64,000 nt of DNA from CAJXMH01 sp964001305 (GTDB lineage Bacteria > Bacteroidota > Bacteroidia > Flavobacteriales_E > Vicingaceae): positions 248,001-312,000 of the forward strand of contig CAXFAI010000019.1 of assembly GCA_964001305.1 (NCBI GenBank). Reading direction: 5' to 3'. The notes beneath the pieces were generated by a model. The model saw only the letters and a program-made list of their open reading frames with translations, was not told the DNA's origin and ran no database searches. The position numbers and the translations under genes were made by a program. This document shows, piece by piece, positions 52,180 through 61,753 of the stretch (its first letter is position 1; the number at the start of each line of letters is the position of its first letter).

Positions 52180-53421
52180 TTATTCAAACTCAGCTGATAG
52201 TATTTTTTTCACGTCTTCGATTGTCTCTTCTTCTAAATCCGTGCGTTTCACGAGTTCTTTATTCGACAATTCTAATACATTTTTCGCAGTATCACAACCA
52301 ATTGCTTTCAGTTCATCAATGATCCAATCATCAATTTCATCAGCAAATTCATCTAATGCTACATCATCATTTTCATCGTTAGCCACATCTTCACGATAAA
52401 CATCAATTTCAAAACCGGTTAATTTTCCAGCTAATTTAATATTATGACCTCCTTTACCTATGGCTAAAGAAACTTGATCTGGTGCTAAATACACCTCAGC
52501 TTTACCAGTTTCTTCATCAATATTGATTGAAGATACTTTTGCAGGGCTTAACGCTCTGGTAATGTACAATTGAGTATTGCTTGTAAAGTTAATCACATCA
52601 ATGTTCTCATTTCTCAACTCTCTTACAATTCCATGAATTCTAGAACCTTTCATACCCACACAAGCTCCTACAGGGTCAATTCTGTCATCATAAGATTCTA
52701 CTGCTACTTTTGCTCTTTCTCCTGGCTCTCTTACAATATTTTTAATGGTAATTAATCCGTCAAAAATCTCAGGAACTTCCATTTCAAATAATCTTTCTAA
52801 GAAAACTGGTGAAGTTCTTGAAAGGGTTATGATAGGCTTGTTGTTTCTCATTTCCACTTTCTTCACTACTGCACGAATGGTGTCTCCCTTCTTGAAATAG
52901 TCATTTGGAATTTGCTCCGACTTTGGAAGAATTAGCTCATTGTCTTCATCGTCTAAAATTAAAAGTTCTCTTTTCCAGACTTGATAAACTTCTCCGTTGA
53001 TGATATCTCCAACTCGATCTTCGTACTTTTTGAAAATATTATCTTTCTCTAGTTCAAGCACTTTAGAAATCAAATTCTGACGAAGCGCTAGTACGGCTCT
53101 TCTACCAAAATCTGCCAGCTTAACTTCTTCAGAGGCTTCTTCACCTACCTCAAAGTCCGGCTCAATTTTAATTGCTTCTGAAAGCGCGATTTGACTATTC
53201 TCATCTTCAACCTCACCGTCTTCAACAATTTCTCTATTTCTCCATACCTCTAAGTCGCCTTTGTCAATGTTCAAAATGATATCAAAATTTTCATCTGAAC
53301 CGTATTTCTTAATGATCATGTTTCGGAAAACCGTTTCCAAAATATTCATCATTGTAGGACGATCAATGTCCTTAAACTCCTTAAACTCAGCGAATGACTC
53401 CGTTAAATTTATCTTATCCAT
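52180..53421 (-). CDS. nusA: Transcription termination/antitermination factor NusA
   Basis: 413 residues: an N-terminal RNAP-binding domain (about 1-130), an S1 domain (GDIINGEVYQVWKRELLI), KH domains (VGACVGMKGSRIHGIVRELR and SLAIGKGGHNIKLAGKLTGF) and a short helix-hairpin-helix C-terminus. There are no acidic AR repeats, as usual in Bacteroidota. It joins RNA polymerase pausing and termination. It lies 5 bases after rimP and 48 before infB in the conserved order. Confidence 0.96.
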   Translation of the reverse strand: MDKINLTESFAEFKEFKDIDRPTMMNILETVFRNMIIKKYGSDENFDIILNIDKGDLEVWRNREIVEDGEVEDENSQIALSEAIKIEPDFEVGEEASEEVKLADFGRRAVLALRQNLISKVLELEKDNIFKKYEDRVGDIINGEVYQVWKRELLILDDEDNELILPKSEQIPNDYFKKGDTIRAVVKKVEMRNNKPIITLSRTSPVFLERLFEMEVPEIFDGLITIKNIVREPGERAKVAVESYDDRIDPVGACVGMKGSRIHGIVRELRNENIDVINFTSNTQLYITRALSPAKVSSINIDEETGKAEVYLAPDQVSLAIGKGGHNIKLAGKLTGFEIDVYREDVANDENDDVALDEFADEIDDWIIDELKAIGCDTAKNVLELSNKELVKRTDLEEETIEDVKKILSAEFE

Positions 53422-53426
53422 TGTAT

Positions 53427-53903
53427 TTATTTGAAAGATATTACCACTTTAGTTTCTTTTACTTGCTCCATAGGAAGCTTTATTTCTCTTGTTACTACTT
53501 GTTTCTTTTTCTTGCCTTCTACTTTTTCACGGCTTTGTTGTTCAAGTATTACTTCTTGCTCATCGGCAACTAACAGCTTGCCTTTTATTTTCTCCCCATC
53601 TTGGTTTAAAACCTGAACCTCTCTGCCTAAATAGCGCTGATACTGCCTTAAAATTTTGAAAGGCTGGTCCATACCTGCTGAACTAACCGTTAACTCAAAA
53701 TCTTCTGTTTCTCGATCCAAACTTCCTTCAATATGTCGACTAATTTGCACACAATCGTTAATATTTACTCCTTTGTCTCCATCAATTTCTACTCGTATTG
53801 CATTGCTTGTACTTACAGAAATAGAAACAATAAAGTAGTCCATTTCAGGACTCGACGCTAATTTCTCTTCTACTAATTGTGTTATGTAGCTTTCGCTAAT
53901 CAT
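53427..53903 (-). CDS. rimP: Ribosome maturation factor RimP
   Basis: 158 residues: an N-terminal domain (SESYITQLVEEKLASSPEMD, and GVNINDCVQISRHIEGSLDR) and a C-terminal SH3-like domain (YLGREVQVLNQDGEKIKG). It helps 30S assembly. It is first in rimP-nusA-infB; a strong terminator (53921) isolates it from the MORN gene. No exact -7 box was found between that terminator and the ATG. Confidence 0.93.
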   Translation of the reverse strand: MISESYITQLVEEKLASSPEMDYFIVSISVSTSNAIRVEIDGDKGVNINDCVQISRHIEGSLDRETEDFELTVSSAGMDQPFKILRQYQRYLGREVQVLNQDGEKIKGKLLVADEQEVILEQQSREKVEGKKKKQVVTREIKLPMEQVKETKVVISFK

Positions 53904-53920
53904 ATCTGAATACTACCTTT

Positions 53921-53950
53921 ATAAAAAGAGGGGACTCTCGTCCCCTCTTT
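53921..53950 (-). terminator. Terminator of the MORN-repeat protein gene
   Basis: AAAGAGGGGAC and GTCCCCTCTTT pair perfectly over a 4-base loop; on the minus strand the hairpin is followed by TTAT. It lies downstream of the gene ending at 54008 and just before rimP. Confidence 0.88.
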
Positions 53951-54007
53951 CTTCTTACTTAAATCGCCGCAAAGGTAGTAATAATTAATGATTTAAAATC
54001 AGCTTAT

Positions 54008-55741
54008 CTACTTTTCTTCTTCTTCTAACTTTTTACCCTCCTTAAACCGAATTTCCATTTTGAGCTTATCAGCTTGCTTTTCATAAAATCGAAATACGCC
54101 ATCAGCTAAGCCATCTGTATAGTTTTTCTCACTTTCGAGTGTTCCTATTTCATACCAAGTTGCCACTTTTCCATGCAATCTTCCGGCTTTATAATTAGCC
54201 TCCATCATTTTATTACCATTCTCATAATAATAGATCCATAAACCATCTTGATCACCAGAAACATAATTTCCTTCATCTCTCAGTTTGCCACTCTCGTACC
54301 AACTTTTTCGAATTCCATTCAACACTCCATCTAAATAATTCTCTTCTAATTCTTTAGATCCGCTTTCATTCCAGTATTCCCAAAGGCCCTCTTTTTTCCC
54401 TGCTTCATAAGTTCCTTGATAGCGCTTTTGTCCATTCGGGTACCATCCTGTCCATTGGGCGTGCATTAAACCATCTTGATAGCTTCCCTCATCTTGTTTT
54501 TTTCCATCAGGGAAGTTACTCTTCCATAATCCCTCTTCGAGACCATTTTTAAAGTTTCCGCTCATTAATAGTTGACCATTCTCATGCCAAAAATGCCAAG
54601 TACTGTCTTTTTTATCATCTTTAAAAAAACCTTCTTTCCAAGGCTTACCATCTAAATAATAATACTGCCAATTCCCATTTCGCTTCCCTTCTTTAAATTC
54701 TCCTTTACTTAGCACTTGGCTACTATTTTCATAATAGTAAGTCCATCTTCCATGCTGAATACTTTCCTCAAAGTAACCTTGCATTTCTAGCTTTCCGTCC
54801 TCTCTGTACCAATTCCATTTACCAATTTTTTGATTGTCTAAATAATTCCCTTCTTCTGCTAGTTTCCCGTTCTTAAACCATTTTTTAAACAAACCTTGCT
54901 TCTTACCTATTAAAAAGTGCTGTTCACTTTGTTTCTTTCCATTCTCAAAAAAATACTCCCAAGCTTTATGTTTTTGACCACCTTCATAATTGCCTTTCCA
55001 CATCAATTGTCCGCTTTCGTAATACTTTTCCCAAATTCCTTCCGGCACGCCATCAACATAATTTTCTTTACGCAGTAATTTCCCATTTTCTTGATACCAA
55101 TTCCATTCCCCGTTTCTTGTACTGTTTAATATTTCTCCTTGAAATTTAATTTGATCATTCGAATAAAACTCAATGATTTTGCCTTTACCATATTGGGCTA
55201 GCTGCTTACCATCTTCTGTAAAATAGGCATCTATTCGTTCTAATTCTCCTGCATAACTGAGTACTTGTTTTAACCTTCCATTTTCATACCACTCTTGCCA
55301 GACTTTCACGCGCTTATCTTGCTCATAAAAGCCTTCCATTTTCTTTTTCCCATTTTCATAAAAATAAGTCCATAAACTGTCTTTATAACCCAAATCATAG
55401 TAACCTGTGGACTCAACAGCTCCACTTGCATAAAAAGTTGTAAAAAAACTATCCCTTTTAGCTTCTGTGAATTTTCCTTCCTCTATTAATTGACCTTCTT
55501 CGTTGTAATTTTTAAAGGGTCCATTCAGTTCTCCAAATTGATAGGTTACCTTTTGAACGAGTTTTCCAGATTCATTATAATATTCCCAACTTCCATCTTC
55601 AATTCCATTTTGAATCATGGTACCCTTGGCTTTCACATTTCCATTTGGCCATTGGTATTCAACTTCATTTTGAGCAACTAAAAAAGTTGAAAAACAACTA
55701 ATCATTAAAAGGGAGATGTATTTCATCATAAGTTTTAGCAT
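54008..55741 (-). CDS. MORN-repeat protein (YwqK-like), about 23 tandem repeats
   Basis: 577 residues. After a signal peptide (ending FLVAQ), the protein is filled with about 23 tandem repeats of about 23 residues with the pattern G-x-W-x-Y-Y-x-E-N-G-K-L-x-x-E-G-N-Y-x-x-G (MORN_2 type), such as GIWEKYYESGQLMWKGNYEG. Repeats vary at the protein and DNA levels, so this is ancient expansion rather than recent slippage. Databases often label this family as a YwqK toxin-antitoxin antitoxin, but no toxin lies beside it and the signal peptide predicts a periplasmic or surface protein. A TACATTTG box ends 5 bases before the ATG. Confidence 0.85.
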   Translation of the reverse strand: MLKLMMKYISLLMISCFSTFLVAQNEVEYQWPNGNVKAKGTMIQNGIEDGSWEYYNESGKLVQKVTYQFGELNGPFKNYNEEGQLIEEGKFTEAKRDSFFTTFYASGAVESTGYYDLGYKDSLWTYFYENGKKKMEGFYEQDKRVKVWQEWYENGRLKQVLSYAGELERIDAYFTEDGKQLAQYGKGKIIEFYSNDQIKFQGEILNSTRNGEWNWYQENGKLLRKENYVDGVPEGIWEKYYESGQLMWKGNYEGGQKHKAWEYFFENGKKQSEQHFLIGKKQGLFKKWFKNGKLAEEGNYLDNQKIGKWNWYREDGKLEMQGYFEESIQHGRWTYYYENSSQVLSKGEFKEGKRNGNWQYYYLDGKPWKEGFFKDDKKDSTWHFWHENGQLLMSGNFKNGLEEGLWKSNFPDGKKQDEGSYQDGLMHAQWTGWYPNGQKRYQGTYEAGKKEGLWEYWNESGSKELEENYLDGVLNGIRKSWYESGKLRDEGNYVSGDQDGLWIYYYENGNKMMEANYKAGRLHGKVATWYEIGTLESEKNYTDGLADGVFRFYEKQADKLKMEIRFKEGKKLEEEEK

Positions 55742-55746
55742 TTAAG

Positions 55747-55754
55747 CAAATGTA
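55747..55754 (-). promoter_or_regulatory. -7 promoter box TACATTTG of the MORN-repeat gene
   Basis: Exact TAnnTTTG match on the minus strand, with 5 bases to the ATG. It supports the first ATG rather than the internal ones at codons 5 and 6. Confidence 0.5.
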
Positions 55755-55861
55755 TAGCAAAAGGTTGCCAATGGAGATATCTAACATAAGGATTTACTAA
55801 CAACCCAAATTGAAATGTATGTTAAATTTAAATTGATGGATTTGCTTTACTTTTACAAACT

Positions 55862-56626
55862 ATGAGCAAACAACCACTTGTTATTGCACACCGTGGAGCC
55901 TCGGGCTTAGCCCCTGAAAATACCCTTTCTGCTTTTGCTAAAGCAATTGAAATAGGTGTTGATCGGATTGAGATGGATTTAAGGCAAACAGCTGATCAGA
56001 AAGTTGTGGTTATACATGACAAAACGGTTGTTCGAACTTCTAATGGGTGGGGAAGTGTGCGAAAGTTAAAACTAAAGCAGCTTAAACGTTATGATGCTGG
56101 CTCTTGGTTCAATCCTGAATTTAGTCATGAACGAATTCCTTCATTTAGAGAAGTTTTAGAATTGGTCAATGGGCGAACCACTTTATTATTAGAAATCAAA
56201 AATGGCAGTCCATACCATCAGGATATTGAAAAAAACATCATCAAATTAGTTGATGAATATCAAGCGCATGATTGGTGTATCATACAATCTTTTAACGACC
56301 GAGTTCTAGCTAATTTTAGAAAGCTTCCTGATTTGCATAGTGATGTGCAAAAACTATTTGCCGCTTTTATTCCAGTTGCTCCCTTTTATGGAGGAAGTCG
56401 TTTTAGTTATAAGCGAGTAATGCGATATGATTTTGCGCAAGAGATAAACATCAACTATAAGTACGTAAACCCCAAAGTGGTAAGAAAGATGCACGAAATG
56501 GGGAAAAAGGTGAATGTTTGGACGGTGAATCAACCTAAAAACCTTCAAAAATACTGCGAGATGGGAGTTGATGGCATTATTACTGATTTCCCAAATCGAT
56601 TGAAAGAAATTTTAAATCAAATGTGA
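55862..56626 (+). CDS. Glycerophosphodiester phosphodiesterase
   Basis: 254 residues, GDPD TIM barrel. Seen: the catalytic HRGASGLAPENTLSAF with metal ligands, EMDLRQTADQKVVVIHD, and the C-terminal VNVWTVNQPKNLQ and GVDGIITDFPNRL. It hydrolyses glycerophosphodiesters to glycerol 3-phosphate and an alcohol. There is no obvious signal peptide, so it is probably cytoplasmic. A near-consensus TACTTTTA box (55848-55855) ends 6 bases before the ATG. Confidence 0.92.
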   Translation: MSKQPLVIAHRGASGLAPENTLSAFAKAIEIGVDRIEMDLRQTADQKVVVIHDKTVVRTSNGWGSVRKLKLKQLKRYDAGSWFNPEFSHERIPSFREVLELVNGRTTLLLEIKNGSPYHQDIEKNIIKLVDEYQAHDWCIIQSFNDRVLANFRKLPDLHSDVQKLFAAFIPVAPFYGGSRFSYKRVMRYDFAQEININYKYVNPKVVRKMHEMGKKVNVWTVNQPKNLQKYCEMGVDGIITDFPNRLKEILNQM

Positions 56627-56679
56627 TTTGGAGGCATCGTTTAATGGTTTGAAATAGTCTATTCACCAAACCGAAAGTG

Positions 56680-59142
56680 ATGATAAAAACAAAACTTTTC
56701 TTTTTTTTAACTCTTTGTCTGAGTGTTCAATTAAATGCACAGAGAAGCTATTGGCAAGGCATCAATTCATCAGATGATTTACTTTCAGACACTGTAAATA
56801 CTGTTTTTGTAGAAAATGACACAGCCATTTGGATTGGAACCCAAAAAGGCATTTGCTTTTTCAATGGTAGAAATGTTTCTATTCGTTTTATATCAGGTCT
56901 AACTTCAAGAGAACAAAGTATCCGAAAGTTTTTAAAAATTAATCAGCAATTATGGGTACTTACCACCCATGGTTTAAGTAAATATGAAAATGGTTCTTTT
57001 GTCAATTATGATGAAACGAATGGCTTGCTCAGCAATCATATCAATGACATTGCGAAAGATCAATCTGGAAACTTATGGATTGCAAGTGACAAGGGAACTA
57101 GCTCTTTTGATGGAAACCAATTTACTCATCATGATAGTATCGTTTCAAAGTTTATAGCTGTTGACTCTTCAAACAGGGTGTTTATTGCGGAATTACCTTA
57201 TCTCATTGGAAATATCTATACCATACAAGTGTTTCACGGAGGTAGTTGGGAGCGCGTAAATACCCCTTCAAGCATTCTAAGAAGTGAGCTAACCAAGCTC
57301 TTTCTTTCAGAAGACAATCGCTTAATTGCTCAATGCAGCGAACCTCATTATTATGAACTGAATTTTCCTTTTAACCCCATAAAACACAATCTACATTTTC
57401 CAACCCATGAAAAGAATTACAATGCACTATTCATAGAGCAAAATAATACTTGGGTAGGATTAAACTCAAACGGACCATCATTGCTCTTTGGGGAAGATTC
57501 AAACTTGGTCAACTTCAATGTCAACATTCAAAAAGTAAATGATATCACTCTTTCTAAAAATAGCATTTATGTAGCTACTGATTATGGCTTGTTTTATTCA
57601 AGCAAGCAAGCAAAACCACTGAATGTTAATACAGACATTGATCTTCAAAACTTCAAGACTAACATAAATGTGAATCAAAGTATTTTTCAAAATAAATTGA
57701 ATGAAAGTGGTTTATTAATTAAAGACTTTGGGAGTGCAATTTACAGTTCAGATTTTATCAGTGTAGTAAAAAATGGTCAGGCATGGATAAACAACCCTGA
57801 CATTTATGGTATGTGGGCCCATGCAGGGCCAAAAAGCAACAATTCAATAGGCTATGAATGGCCATATATAATTCAATTGAGTCAGACTGAAATTGACGAT
57901 CACAAAGCCAATTTTAATAACAGTGGCTATCAGTTGCCCGAAAACATTGCTAATTGGGCGGCCAATGGTGATTCTACACTAGGAATGCTTGTTGATCAAG
58001 CTCCATATAAAGACGTAAACAACAACGGTTGTTATGACCCTGAAAATGGAGATTACCCTTTGATTAAAGGAGATCAGGCAGTTTATTGGGTAAGACACTC
58101 AATCAAAAAGAATGTTCCGCTAGCTTATCATTACATGCTTTATGCTTTTGAAGACAGTACTGATATTGATTTAAGTAAAGCTATATTTCTTGACTGTAGA
58201 ATCATTAATAGAGGGAATACTAGAATTGACTCTATCAAAACGGCTTATTTTAAGGATTGGGATTTAGGGAATCCCCAAAATGACTATATCGGCTGTGACA
58301 GCTTAAATAATACATTTTTTGTCTACAATGGAGATTCAATTGAAAATAGGCTAGTAAATGGGAATCTAGTAAGCGAGCACAATATTCCTTTTGTGGGTGC
58401 TCGTTTTTTAAGTGATTCCATGATGAGTTCTATTGTTTTCCCAACTAATAATGGTCAACAAGGCTGGGTGCTACTTGATTATCATTATTATCTTCTTGCT
58501 ACCGCTAGATGGATAAGTGGGCATAAACTTACTTACGGAGGAGATGGATTAAACAACTCATCAACTATTCCGACAAACTATATGTTTACCGGAAACCCAT
58601 ATACGCAAAGTGGATGGAATTCAACGTCGCCTGGTTTCGGACTAAGCACAATTGCACCAAATGACGTAAAAAGTTTCAGTAGCATTCCATACTACAGCTT
58701 AAATCCAGGAGAAAGTAAAACAATTTCAGTAGCTATAGGCTTTGGAAGAAAGGATTCGGTTCAAAGTCATTTAGAGAATTTTCCTGAAATGCAGAGAGTT
58801 CTTAAGCATGCAAAAGCAGTTTGGGATTCGATCAATATTCCACCTACCGATTTTAGTACAAACTTTAATTGTACCGTAATTGGGATTGAAGAAGATGTTC
58901 TGGAAGCAAGCTCCTTGAAAATTTACCCTAATCCAACAACGAATGAACTAAATATAAATTCACAAACCCTTCTAAAAACCTTAGAGATTTACAACTTAAA
59001 TGGTCAATTACTAATTCAAAATCGCTTAGCAACTAACCAAGCTCTTCTTTCTTTAGGTCATTATAATCATGGAATTTACTTATTGCGTATTGAAACCCAT
59101 GAAGGAATTTGGGAAAATCGAAAAATTGTAATTTCGGAGTAG
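56680..59142 (+). CDS. T9SS cargo with propeller repeats and an acidic-repeat module (paralog 1)
   Basis: 820 residues from ATG 56680 (a GTG directly before it is less likely). Signal peptide ends VQLNAQ. Residues about 30-330 carry two-component-regulator-propeller repeats (INDIAKDQSGNLWIASDKG). Residues about 380-700 hold a module with GYEWPYIIQLSQTEIDDHKA and DVNNNGCYDPENGDYP, an acidic loop that may bind calcium, followed by IIKGD-like and aromatic-rich strands. The last 80 residues are a type A tail (LKIYPNPTTNELNIN). It should be exported by the T9SS. A paralog of the same design begins 123 bases downstream. The function is unknown. Confidence 0.85.
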   Translation: MIKTKLFFFLTLCLSVQLNAQRSYWQGINSSDDLLSDTVNTVFVENDTAIWIGTQKGICFFNGRNVSIRFISGLTSREQSIRKFLKINQQLWVLTTHGLSKYENGSFVNYDETNGLLSNHINDIAKDQSGNLWIASDKGTSSFDGNQFTHHDSIVSKFIAVDSSNRVFIAELPYLIGNIYTIQVFHGGSWERVNTPSSILRSELTKLFLSEDNRLIAQCSEPHYYELNFPFNPIKHNLHFPTHEKNYNALFIEQNNTWVGLNSNGPSLLFGEDSNLVNFNVNIQKVNDITLSKNSIYVATDYGLFYSSKQAKPLNVNTDIDLQNFKTNINVNQSIFQNKLNESGLLIKDFGSAIYSSDFISVVKNGQAWINNPDIYGMWAHAGPKSNNSIGYEWPYIIQLSQTEIDDHKANFNNSGYQLPENIANWAANGDSTLGMLVDQAPYKDVNNNGCYDPENGDYPLIKGDQAVYWVRHSIKKNVPLAYHYMLYAFEDSTDIDLSKAIFLDCRIINRGNTRIDSIKTAYFKDWDLGNPQNDYIGCDSLNNTFFVYNGDSIENRLVNGNLVSEHNIPFVGARFLSDSMMSSIVFPTNNGQQGWVLLDYHYYLLATARWISGHKLTYGGDGLNNSSTIPTNYMFTGNPYTQSGWNSTSPGFGLSTIAPNDVKSFSSIPYYSLNPGESKTISVAIGFGRKDSVQSHLENFPEMQRVLKHAKAVWDSINIPPTDFSTNFNCTVIGIEEDVLEASSLKIYPNPTTNELNINSQTLLKTLEIYNLNGQLLIQNRLATNQALLSLGHYNHGIYLLRIETHEGIWENRKIVISE

Positions 59143-59265
59143 TTCTATTTTCTCTCTATTCTGAAAATTAATAGTTTGGAAGCATACTCATTCTCCGATT
59201 TATAAGGCAGCATATGATTTTGTTAAAGTGTCTAATTCAAAAAACCAATTGAACACTTAAGCCTT

Positions 59266-61728
59266 ATGAAAACTAAATTATTTATCTCCTCTTTATTTGT
59301 CTTTTTATTTACTCAGCAACTTTCAGCACAAAACCTAGCATGGAAATTACTGGACAGAACCAACGGACTCAACAACGACACCGTTCAAGCCATTTACGCT
59401 GAACATGATTCTGCTTTATGGATTGGCACGCCTGATGGTCTTTGCTTTTACAATGGGAATAGGGTTACTTTTTATTTTAATGGTGGTTTAAGTTTGGCGC
59501 AACAGAGCGTAAATGAAATTGAGGCAAGCGGAAATAAAATTTGGTTACGAACCTATTTTGGCATTAGCTCTTTCGACGGAAGCAATTTTGTAAATTACGA
59601 TACAAGCAATGGCCTACTTAGTAATGATATCAAAGACATAGCCGTAGATTCGAATGGTAATGTATGGATTGGAAGTCAACAAGGAACATCCATGTTCGAT
59701 GGATCAAATTTTACTCATTATCCAAGCATTGGAGCCTCCGTTTTAGGTGTTGATTCAGGAAATCGAGTTTATGCAGTAGACCCTCCTTTCATGCTACATG
59801 CTTTTAGTACTTTAAAAATATTTAATGGAGTCAATTGGGATACTATAGCTCCTCTTACCAATTTACCTCAATTCGGAATTCAACGAATCTTTAAAAGTAA
59901 TGACGGTCGATTACTAGCTAAATCAGCTAACCAATTGATAGAATTCAACTATCCCTTTAACCCTATTGTCACAACATTTAAGATGCCTGGCAATCAAATT
60001 AGTTCTTGTGTTGCTGTAAATGAAAATAAGATATGGGCTGGAACAAATGGCTTCACTTCATCACTGCTCTATACCGAAGATAGCAGTATGAATTTTTATC
60101 ATGCAGGAATTACTCGTGCAAATGTTATAGAATTAACAGACAAAAAATTATACGTGGGAACAAAGCTTGGATTAGCCCATGTTGACATTAATGCGAGGCC
60201 CTTAGTTCTTCGCAATGAATTTGATCTAAATGATATAGGGATAAGCATACGAGCAGATCGCGAAATATTTGGCAGTCATGAAAAAATTGGTTTTGAGGTA
60301 CCAAAGGGAAGTGGTTTAAGAGGCATTAATTTTTCAGATTTCATTACTGTAGCTAAAAAGGGAGTATGGCTTAGCAACCCAGGCATAGCTAGCCTAGGTG
60401 CTTCTCCAGGACCACTAAACAGTAATCGCTTAGGATTTGAATGGCCCTACGTGGTAAAAGTTAGTCAAGCTGAAATTGATGCGCACAAAACCTCCTACAA
60501 ACAAGTGGGTTATCAAATACCTGAAGGAATTAAAAACTGGCCTGCGAATGGTGATTCTACACTAAACATGTCACTAGATTTAGCTCCTTATAGAGATGTA
60601 AACAACAATGGTTGTTATGACCCTCACAATGGGGACTACCCTATAATTAAGGGAGATGAAGCACTTTATTGGATCAAACATTCTGCAGACCCTAACTTAA
60701 AGTTAGAGTACCATTACATGCTCTATGGATTTTACCGTCCAATAGATTTAGATATTAATCAAGTTGTATTTCTCGACTTTCGAATTATAAATCGTGAAAG
60801 TTCTAGAATCGATTCACTTAAAACTGGATATTTCATTGACTTGGACTTAGGCATTCCCTCTGATGATTATGTGGGTTGTGATAGCATCAACAATTCATTT
60901 TACGTTTACGATTCAGACACTGTATTGGGTAGTAATCCCCTTCAAAATCCTTATGGAAATAACCCTCCATTTATTGGGGTTAAATTTTTAAGTGACTCAA
61001 TGACCAATTTTATCTCGTTTAATATTGGAGGAGGTCAAACTGGTGATCCTTCTATACCACTTCATTGGTATTATTATTTAAACAGTAGATGGTTAAATGG
61101 CAAACACCTCAAATATGGTGGTTATGGTTTTCTTAATTCAACTACAATAAATACCTCTTACATGTTCTCAGGAAATCCGCACATGCAAACCGGCTGGACC
61201 GAGGCAAATCCAGGAAATGGACAAAACCCTATTGCTCCTGGGGACCGAAGAGGAATAGCTAGTATCCCTTATTATTCATTAAATGCAGGAGAAAGTAAAA
61301 CCATTAGTGTTGTACTTGGCTTTGGTCAAAAAGATTCAGTTCAAAGTTATTTGGAAAACTTTCCTGAAATGCAAAGAATTCTCAATCATGCTAAATCAGT
61401 TTGGGACACAATAAGTACAATTAGTCCCGATTACGGAAGTAATTACAATTGTACCTTAGTTGGATTAGCAGAAAACAATAGCCTTAAAGAAAGAGCAGAA
61501 TTAAGCGTTTATCCCAACCCAAGTAATGGAATCACTCGCTTAAAATCGAAACAGGCCTTGCTCGAGCTACAAGTGTTCAATATGAGCGGAAAATTGGTTC
61601 TTCAGCAAAGGCTCAAAAACAAAGAAAATAGCTTTAATCTGTCTGCCTTTCCAGATGGAATGTATCTCTTAAGGGTACTAACTGAAGCCCAAAAATGGGA
61701 AAATCACAAATTAATTTTAGAAAGATAA
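59266..61728 (+). CDS. T9SS cargo with propeller repeats and an acidic-repeat module (paralog 2)
   Basis: 820 residues, same length and layout as the protein just upstream: signal peptide ending QLSAQ, propeller repeats (IKDIAVDSNGNVWIGSQQG), the DVNNNGCYDPHNGDYP module and a type A tail (LSVYPNPSNGITRLKS). Many segments align without gaps (for example GESKTIS and FPEMQR regions), so the two arose by tandem duplication. Differences are concentrated in the propeller face and in the loop around residue 560. Like paralog 1 it should be surface-exposed. The 123-base gap between them has no hairpin or exact -7 box. Confidence 0.85.
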   Translation: MKTKLFISSLFVFLFTQQLSAQNLAWKLLDRTNGLNNDTVQAIYAEHDSALWIGTPDGLCFYNGNRVTFYFNGGLSLAQQSVNEIEASGNKIWLRTYFGISSFDGSNFVNYDTSNGLLSNDIKDIAVDSNGNVWIGSQQGTSMFDGSNFTHYPSIGASVLGVDSGNRVYAVDPPFMLHAFSTLKIFNGVNWDTIAPLTNLPQFGIQRIFKSNDGRLLAKSANQLIEFNYPFNPIVTTFKMPGNQISSCVAVNENKIWAGTNGFTSSLLYTEDSSMNFYHAGITRANVIELTDKKLYVGTKLGLAHVDINARPLVLRNEFDLNDIGISIRADREIFGSHEKIGFEVPKGSGLRGINFSDFITVAKKGVWLSNPGIASLGASPGPLNSNRLGFEWPYVVKVSQAEIDAHKTSYKQVGYQIPEGIKNWPANGDSTLNMSLDLAPYRDVNNNGCYDPHNGDYPIIKGDEALYWIKHSADPNLKLEYHYMLYGFYRPIDLDINQVVFLDFRIINRESSRIDSLKTGYFIDLDLGIPSDDYVGCDSINNSFYVYDSDTVLGSNPLQNPYGNNPPFIGVKFLSDSMTNFISFNIGGGQTGDPSIPLHWYYYLNSRWLNGKHLKYGGYGFLNSTTINTSYMFSGNPHMQTGWTEANPGNGQNPIAPGDRRGIASIPYYSLNAGESKTISVVLGFGQKDSVQSYLENFPEMQRILNHAKSVWDTISTISPDYGSNYNCTLVGLAENNSLKERAELSVYPNPSNGITRLKSKQALLELQVFNMSGKLVLQQRLKNKENSFNLSAFPDGMYLLRVLTEAQKWENHKLILER

Positions 61729-61753
61729 TTACCACTTTTCTTAACTTCGTAAA

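Noticed and set aside
54008..55741. A toxin-antitoxin module based on YwqK-like annotation
   Set aside because: No toxin candidate lies on either side; the protein has a signal peptide and its own terminator.
54008..55741. A CRISPR-like or minisatellite repeat array
   Set aside because: The repetition is in the protein (MORN units of about 23 residues); the DNA units are diverged and there are no constant repeats with unique spacers.
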